Position numbers and translations under genes: made by a program. From Limnoperna fortunei (Eukaryota > Mollusca > Bivalvia > Mytilida > Modiolidae), in the NCBI GenBank assembly GCA_944474755.1, contig OX104117.1:40689222-40753221 (forward strand): a DNA stretch of 64,000 nucleotides, read 5' to 3'. A model generated the notes under the pieces. That model had not been told where the DNA came from, made no database searches, and worked only from the letters and a program-made list of their open reading frames with translations. Positions within the stretch are counted from its first letter, which is position 1. Each line of letters begins with the position of its first letter. Positions 60,001 through 64,000 of the stretch are shown piece after piece.

Positions 60001-63000
60001 GATGGCCGTCGGAATGAGGGGTGGATTGGGTTCGATTACACCTCCTGATTACAAAAAAGTAGTATTATGTTATCGAGAACCGAAATAGCTTAAAGCCAAA
60101 TTTTTTTTAAATATCAGACAAAAGTAGTTTATGTATGAAATATAAAGCTCATCAATCGTAATTCAGATGTAGCCAAAAATGTTTCATTTTCCAAATTTTT
60201 TCTAACGTCTGACATGGTGACCGTCCCAGACCCGCTTCCCGGGTTGACGAGAACTAGACGGCCATGTAGAGTGTTACTGAGTTCTAATGATGATAAACGA
60301 ATAAATTTTATTCTTACCTTTTTTCATTCACTGATACGATAGTTCAATTCTACTTTTAATTTATTTTTATAGATGCTCACAACACATTTAATTTATTCGA
60401 CAAAAAGGGAAATGGTCAAGTCTCAACAAAAGAGCTAGGAAATATCTTCAAAAGTTTAGCATTACATATGTCTGCAGACAAATTAAAAGAATGGGCCGAT
60501 GAAGCAGACGAAGAAGGTAGGTTACCGCCATTTATCTCCATTATCTGGAAAAAAAATCATTAACAAACCGAAATGACTCCTTCCCTCTCACTTCCAGGTG
60601 GTGTTACTAGGCGGAAGCATGGAAGCATGACTTCCACATCTTTCTGACAAAAAAGCAAAAACACGAGAGAGATCGAGGGACATTTAAACAGATTTGTTAT
60701 TTAATTTCGGAAATGTTAGCTCTACAGATCTTTCGTTTGTATTCGCCGCTCAGGACCCTTTCCAGGGCTATACACTGAACACCTGAGGGCATAAAGCCCC
60801 CGATGTCTCGTCAAGAAAAAGGCTTCCACATCATTTAGAACATAGCAATAGGTCAAAATGATGTGGCGCTTCCACTACAACCCAACTTAAACCTTGCTAA
60901 CCTTTCATTGTTTATGTATCTTTGTATGTATTACAGCACTTGGTTATATGGAATGGGACAATTTTAAATTACTCTTTGAACGTAAGCTGAAAGAGGACGA
61001 AGATGAAAGAGAATTAAGAGAGGCTTTCCGAGTGTTAGATAAACAAAACAAAGGCACAATTCCAGTTGATGATTTACGATGGATTTTGAAAAGTTTAGGA
61101 GATGACTTAACGGAGGAAGAATTAGATGATATGATAAATGAAACAGACACCGACGGAAGTGGAACTGTAGATTACGAAGGTAAGCACCATTTTGTATTCC
61201 ACACAAAGGCCTAGTGCCAGTGTCAAACATGAATTCTGTGTGGACATTCGCGGTAATGATTTGTTTTAAATGTGTGGGGCAGAGGACAGCATAGACGACA
61301 GAACGCAGCAATGAATTTTGGAACGAACCAAATCAAACCACCTATACTATTTTACTTATATCGACTTGAAATGATTTTCGAAAAATTAAATTTCCCAATT
61401 ACCTTTGCTCATTTTATGTCAATTGCTTCTCGGACTATTGTTTATTCATTTGATTTAAGCTGGATCTTTGTTATTTAGAGAGTTGCATATGTCCCAATCT
61501 AATTAAAATTAAATCTTTCACTTGCTCCCCCCTTTTTGCTATGGTCGCTGCGTGTAGCGACCAATAACAAAAAGGGGGGAGCAAGTGAAAGATTTAATTT
61601 TAATTAGATTGCATATGTCCTATTCTCTCATAGAAAAAAGAACTTTCATGAAGACTTATGACAAGTTAATGCATTTGAGATGTCAGTGAAATATTCTGTC
61701 CTTTTACATCACTTGTATATTTTTTTACAGCTCTATGCGTGTATCATTATTGATGACTCTACGTTACATCAAATTTTAAGCATTGCGCGCGTCTGGCACT
61801 AAACAACACGTAATCGAAATTAAAGGTGGTATTGCAGTAAAATTCTTTCACAAAGCAAATGGGATTTTTGATTACCAACCTATATCCCCCGCCTTTGTTT
61901 GTGGTTCTGGCAGGATTAATCAATAAACACATTTCTAGCGTCAATAATAACGTCCCCTTTATTTTATAATAAATTTTTATTTACAGTCATTGAAAATATA
62001 GGCACAAACATTTTTCATGTGAAGAATTCATTTGCTTATACATTGAATGTTAAAAAAATGAGTGCAAGGAGTTGGGGAGGGGAAACAACATATCGTGATC
62101 CCCGCGTCTAAGGGAAACTTACATTTTAATACAGTACAATGTGGAGTTATTTATACTTGTTAAATGTTTCTTTTTTTTTAAAATCTCTTTATAAGTTATG
62201 AAAAAAACGTTAAACGTAAAAATAGAATCATATATGTTTTTAATAATATTTGTATAGTTAATTGTATTCTTGCATGTTTTTGAAAGCAAACAGATACTGA
62301 ATGCCAGAATCGTAACTAATAACTAGGACACAATACATTATACAATACATGACAAAACAATTGTTTTGTTTTTCTGCGAAGATCATAATGGCATAAGATA
62401 AATGTTTCGAACCAATATATGCATTTGTTTTTCAGAATTCTTTTGCCGCCTTTTGACACTATAAAGTGAAATTTTTCACAGATTGGTGTGTAAATGGTTT
62501 TTTTTAAACAAATACATGTTGTTTTATAAGGGTATAAACAGCTCTCGTGTTTCAATCTAAAACTAAGCCGATAACTTGACAAATTCTTAAGACGCAACCA
62601 TTATCATAAGACACATAGTGAAACTTGCAGTCCTAATAATCATAGGGGCATCAGTTGAGTACTGTGCAGTGTGTACTAATTTTTAAGAGCATTTTATTCG
62701 TCTGTTACAGACAGTCTATATAGAGTTTAGTCTTATATTCTCTGTTGATGGTGTTATTGTGTAATGTTTTGTAATTAGAGTAGAGAATAGAGATTTGAGT
62801 TCGATTTATTTTGTGTAGATTACATGTTAAGTAGTTTTTCTAGATAAAATTATGTTTGCCATGCGTGAAGGTTCTTTTGTACATAAAGGTGCATTAATAG
62901 CACATCGTATTCGGGTGCAAGTTTAAACACACTTTCGGCATGGTTTAGAACTTTTACTCTTAGTTTTGTTTAGTTTTGTTTTATATTTTTAGTATTTTAT

Positions 63001-63117
63001 TCTTAGTATTTTATTCTTAGTATATCATTATATTATTAGTTATGCATTATGCATGTGTATTTAGTATATTCATTTTTGTTTTTTACAGAATTCAAAAGTC
63101 TGATGACCTCTGATTGA
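57017..63117 (+). CDS. Calmodulin/troponin C-like EF-hand protein (spliced, 150 aa)
   Basis: Five coding exons: 57017-57019 (ATG only), 57328-57361, 60373-60516, 60937-61179 and 63089-63117. All have GT-AG junctions and consistent phase. The 150-residue product has four EF-hand loops at residues 22-33, 58-69, 95-106 and 131-142, the same spacing as calmodulin. Loop IV (DTDGSGTVDYEE) has all Ca2+ ligands. Loop I (DKKGNGQVSTKE) has Lys at position 3. Loop II (DEEALGYMEWDN) has lost position 5 and the position-12 Glu. Loop III (DKQNKGTIPVDD) has Gln, Lys and Pro at liganding positions. The first intron directly after ATG is typical of calmodulin-family genes. Molluscan troponin C is known to bind Ca2+ mainly at site IV, so troponin C is a reasonable candidate; a calmodulin-like protein is the alternative. 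Confidence 0.93.
57328..57361 (+). CDS. EF-hand gene exon 2
   Basis: A 34-nt exon encoding SEFKVSEKQFN plus one base. Acceptor tttcag, donor gtaagt. It corresponds to the N-terminal helix before the first EF-hand. The ATG sits alone at the end of the previous exon, at 57017-57019, followed by gtaag. Confidence 0.88.
58436..59710. mobile_element. 1275-bp foldback element with GGCCTGGCC-rich arms, 10-bp TSD
   Basis: Termini ggcataatctaaaacctgg and ccaggttttagattatgcc are perfect inverted repeats, and the target-site duplication ctatatacac lies at 58426-58435 and 59711-59720. Each arm carries repeated ggcctggcct[ct]aaaattgg units, and the inverted similarity extends about 300 bp inward (for example the gttgacttatctgataag region against its complement near 59450). 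No ORF of note. TSD length points to a Mutator-type element. It lies in intron 2 of the EF-hand gene. Confidence 0.88.
59757..59877. mobile_element. Degenerate relative of the 117-bp hairpin MITE
   Basis: The right arm gggagcaagtgaaagatttt ... attagattg matches the right arm of the 61495 element. The left arm (aatctaaattttccccctcc) is eroded. No duplication of flanks found. Confidence 0.65.
60373..60516 (+). CDS. EF-hand gene exon 3 (EF-hand I and entry of II)
   Basis: A 144-nt exon with acceptor tttatag and donor gtaggt. It includes FNLFDKKGNGQVSTKELGN and, at its end, EWADEADEE. It carries EF-hand I and the first half of the degenerate EF-hand II. Confidence 0.93.
60937..61179 (+). CDS. 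EF-hand gene exon 4 (end of II, III and most of IV)
   Basis: A 243-nt exon with acceptor ttacag and donor gtaagc. It includes a charged central linker (FERKLKEDEDERELREAF), the degenerate loop III and MINETDTDGSGTVDYE of loop IV. Confidence 0.95.
61495..61611. mobile_element. 117-bp hairpin MITE with a 9-bp TSD
   Basis: The duplication catatgtcc at 61486-61494 and 61612-61620 encloses a nearly perfect foldback. The first ~44 bases (caatctaattaaaattaaat onward) pair exactly with the last ~44, with a few mismatches near the loop. In intron 4 of the EF-hand gene. TSD length suggests mobilisation by a Mutator-type transposase. Confidence 0.9.
63089..63117 (+). CDS. EF-hand gene exon 5 (terminal)
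   Basis: Acceptor ttttacag, then (E)EFKSLMTSD and TGA at 63115-63117. It completes EF-hand IV, as the last exon of calmodulin-family genes usually does. The 3' UTR follows; its end was not located. Confidence 0.92.
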
Positions 63118-64000
63118 ATGATTGTCACATGAGGGAGGGTACAAGTTCCGGTTGTTTGCTACATATGCACGCATGCGTGATTCCAACTGGTCGCCATATC
63201 AATATTTCGTAGATGGAAGCCATCCTGATAGTTAAACCCGCATCATATTTGAGCAATTATCAGCCAGAGATACTGCTGCGTGCCCCATTCTCATGATATT
63301 CAAACAATTAATCTTTTATCGATATCTTTATCATTTTGATTATTGTGTCTTCCCATCATTCCATATTTAACATGCGCACTAACTGCCTGCCTCATTTCTC
63401 GCTGTCTTGTCTTTTAGAATTCTGTACTGCTTCCTGCCTGCATTTATGCTAACATTTTAATACTGGCTTGACACTGACGGCTTTTAATTAAAGTCTATAA
63501 AAAGTTAATAATAATAATAATAATAGTAACAACAATAATAACAATAATACATGTAAATAGTTGGAAGCGGTTCAATGTCAGGCTAGTCATTCCAGCGATA
63601 TATGCAGCTTGTTTTCGGCGCTGCTGAAATATATGATTTCTTCTATCAATTCCAGAGTTTTGTAAACTGATGATGGGTTGAGCCTGACGATGGAGCAATT
63701 TCCTTACACCACTTATTATTCGACGTCCACGGAATAATGGATTATTCGGAAATAATTGAAATTGGTACAATGAGATTGATGTGTTCATAACAAGAACATT
63801 TTATTTTTTCTAGGTCTTACTTATAAAAGAACACCTGTCTTTGCCCGAAAACAAGTGTTAAATGTGTACATATCAAATTCTTGATTTTAAAATTTAGACA
63901 GTTAACATAAATATATTGTATTGTTTCGCAAAAAATCGCATCATGTGACAACTCTTGTTACTGGGCAAAACAAATTTTAATTCTTTATTTAGAGCGTTAC
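63118..64000. other. Downstream of the EF-hand stop codon
   Basis: Probably 3' UTR and flank. AT-rich, contains the (AAT)n tract; no further coding exon recognised. Confidence 0.5.
63505..63552. repeat. (AAT/AAC)n microsatellite
   Basis: aataataataataatagtaa followed by caacaataataacaataat, downstream of the EF-hand stop codon, possibly in its 3' UTR. Confidence 0.9.

Overview
This is AT-rich eukaryotic DNA, almost certainly from a bivalve mollusc or a close relative. The signs are spliced genes with GT-AG introns, a tRNA-derived SINE, a 'pearl'-type dispersed element carrying ~146-bp satellite units, L1/Tx1-like LINEs, and pogo/Tigger, Mutator, hAT and mariner-type DNA elements. Nothing prokaryotic is present. 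No tools were run. Gene calls rest on hand translation, splice phase and remembered family motifs.

Two host genes carry the window. (1) A RAD54B-like SNF2 DNA translocase (homologous recombination) fills about 0.6-45.3 kb on the minus strand. I could place 20 coding exons whose phases join without conflict, from the start codon at 45263-45265 to an exon at 596-667. The last exon was not found, and about 250 codons of the ATPase core are missing around a 200-N gap at 15763-15962. (2) A 150-residue calmodulin/troponin C-like EF-hand protein lies on the plus strand at 57017-63117 in five coding exons. Only its fourth Ca2+ site is canonical.

Most of the rest is transposable-element sequence, much of it in RAD54B introns. 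Layout: 1.3-2.6 kb and 3.2-9.0 kb, pearl-like elements, the second interrupted by an old LINE; 10.5-15.1 kb, SINEs and TA-flanked MITEs; 18.5-26.4 kb, a Tigger transposon split by a 6.5-kb L1-like LINE with a clear 10-bp target-site duplication; 29.0-30.2 kb, a third pearl-like copy with an expanded head and a nested MITE; 31.3-33.9 kb, a recent 1.33-kb duplication; 34.3-35.0 kb, a second Tigger remnant on the minus strand; 37.5-37.8 kb, eleven identical 25-bp repeats; 38.5-39.6 kb, a fourth pearl-like copy; 39.8-40.7 kb, a hAT-like MITE.

The region between the genes (45.3-56.8 kb) holds a degenerate Mutator-like element with terminal inverted repeats, a 300-bp tandem duplication, inverted CGGTAC-rich blocks, and a ~140-bp sequence present on both sides of this ~8-kb block. 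The EF-hand gene introns contain two foldback elements with intact target-site duplications (58436-59710 and 61495-61611).

The observations most worth following are the decayed partial copy of a RAD54B exon split by a SINE; the upstream ORFs at both genes (one overlaps the RAD54B start codon as ATGA, one of 55 codons ends 12 nt before the EF-hand start); and the pearl-like family as a route from a transposon to satellite DNA.
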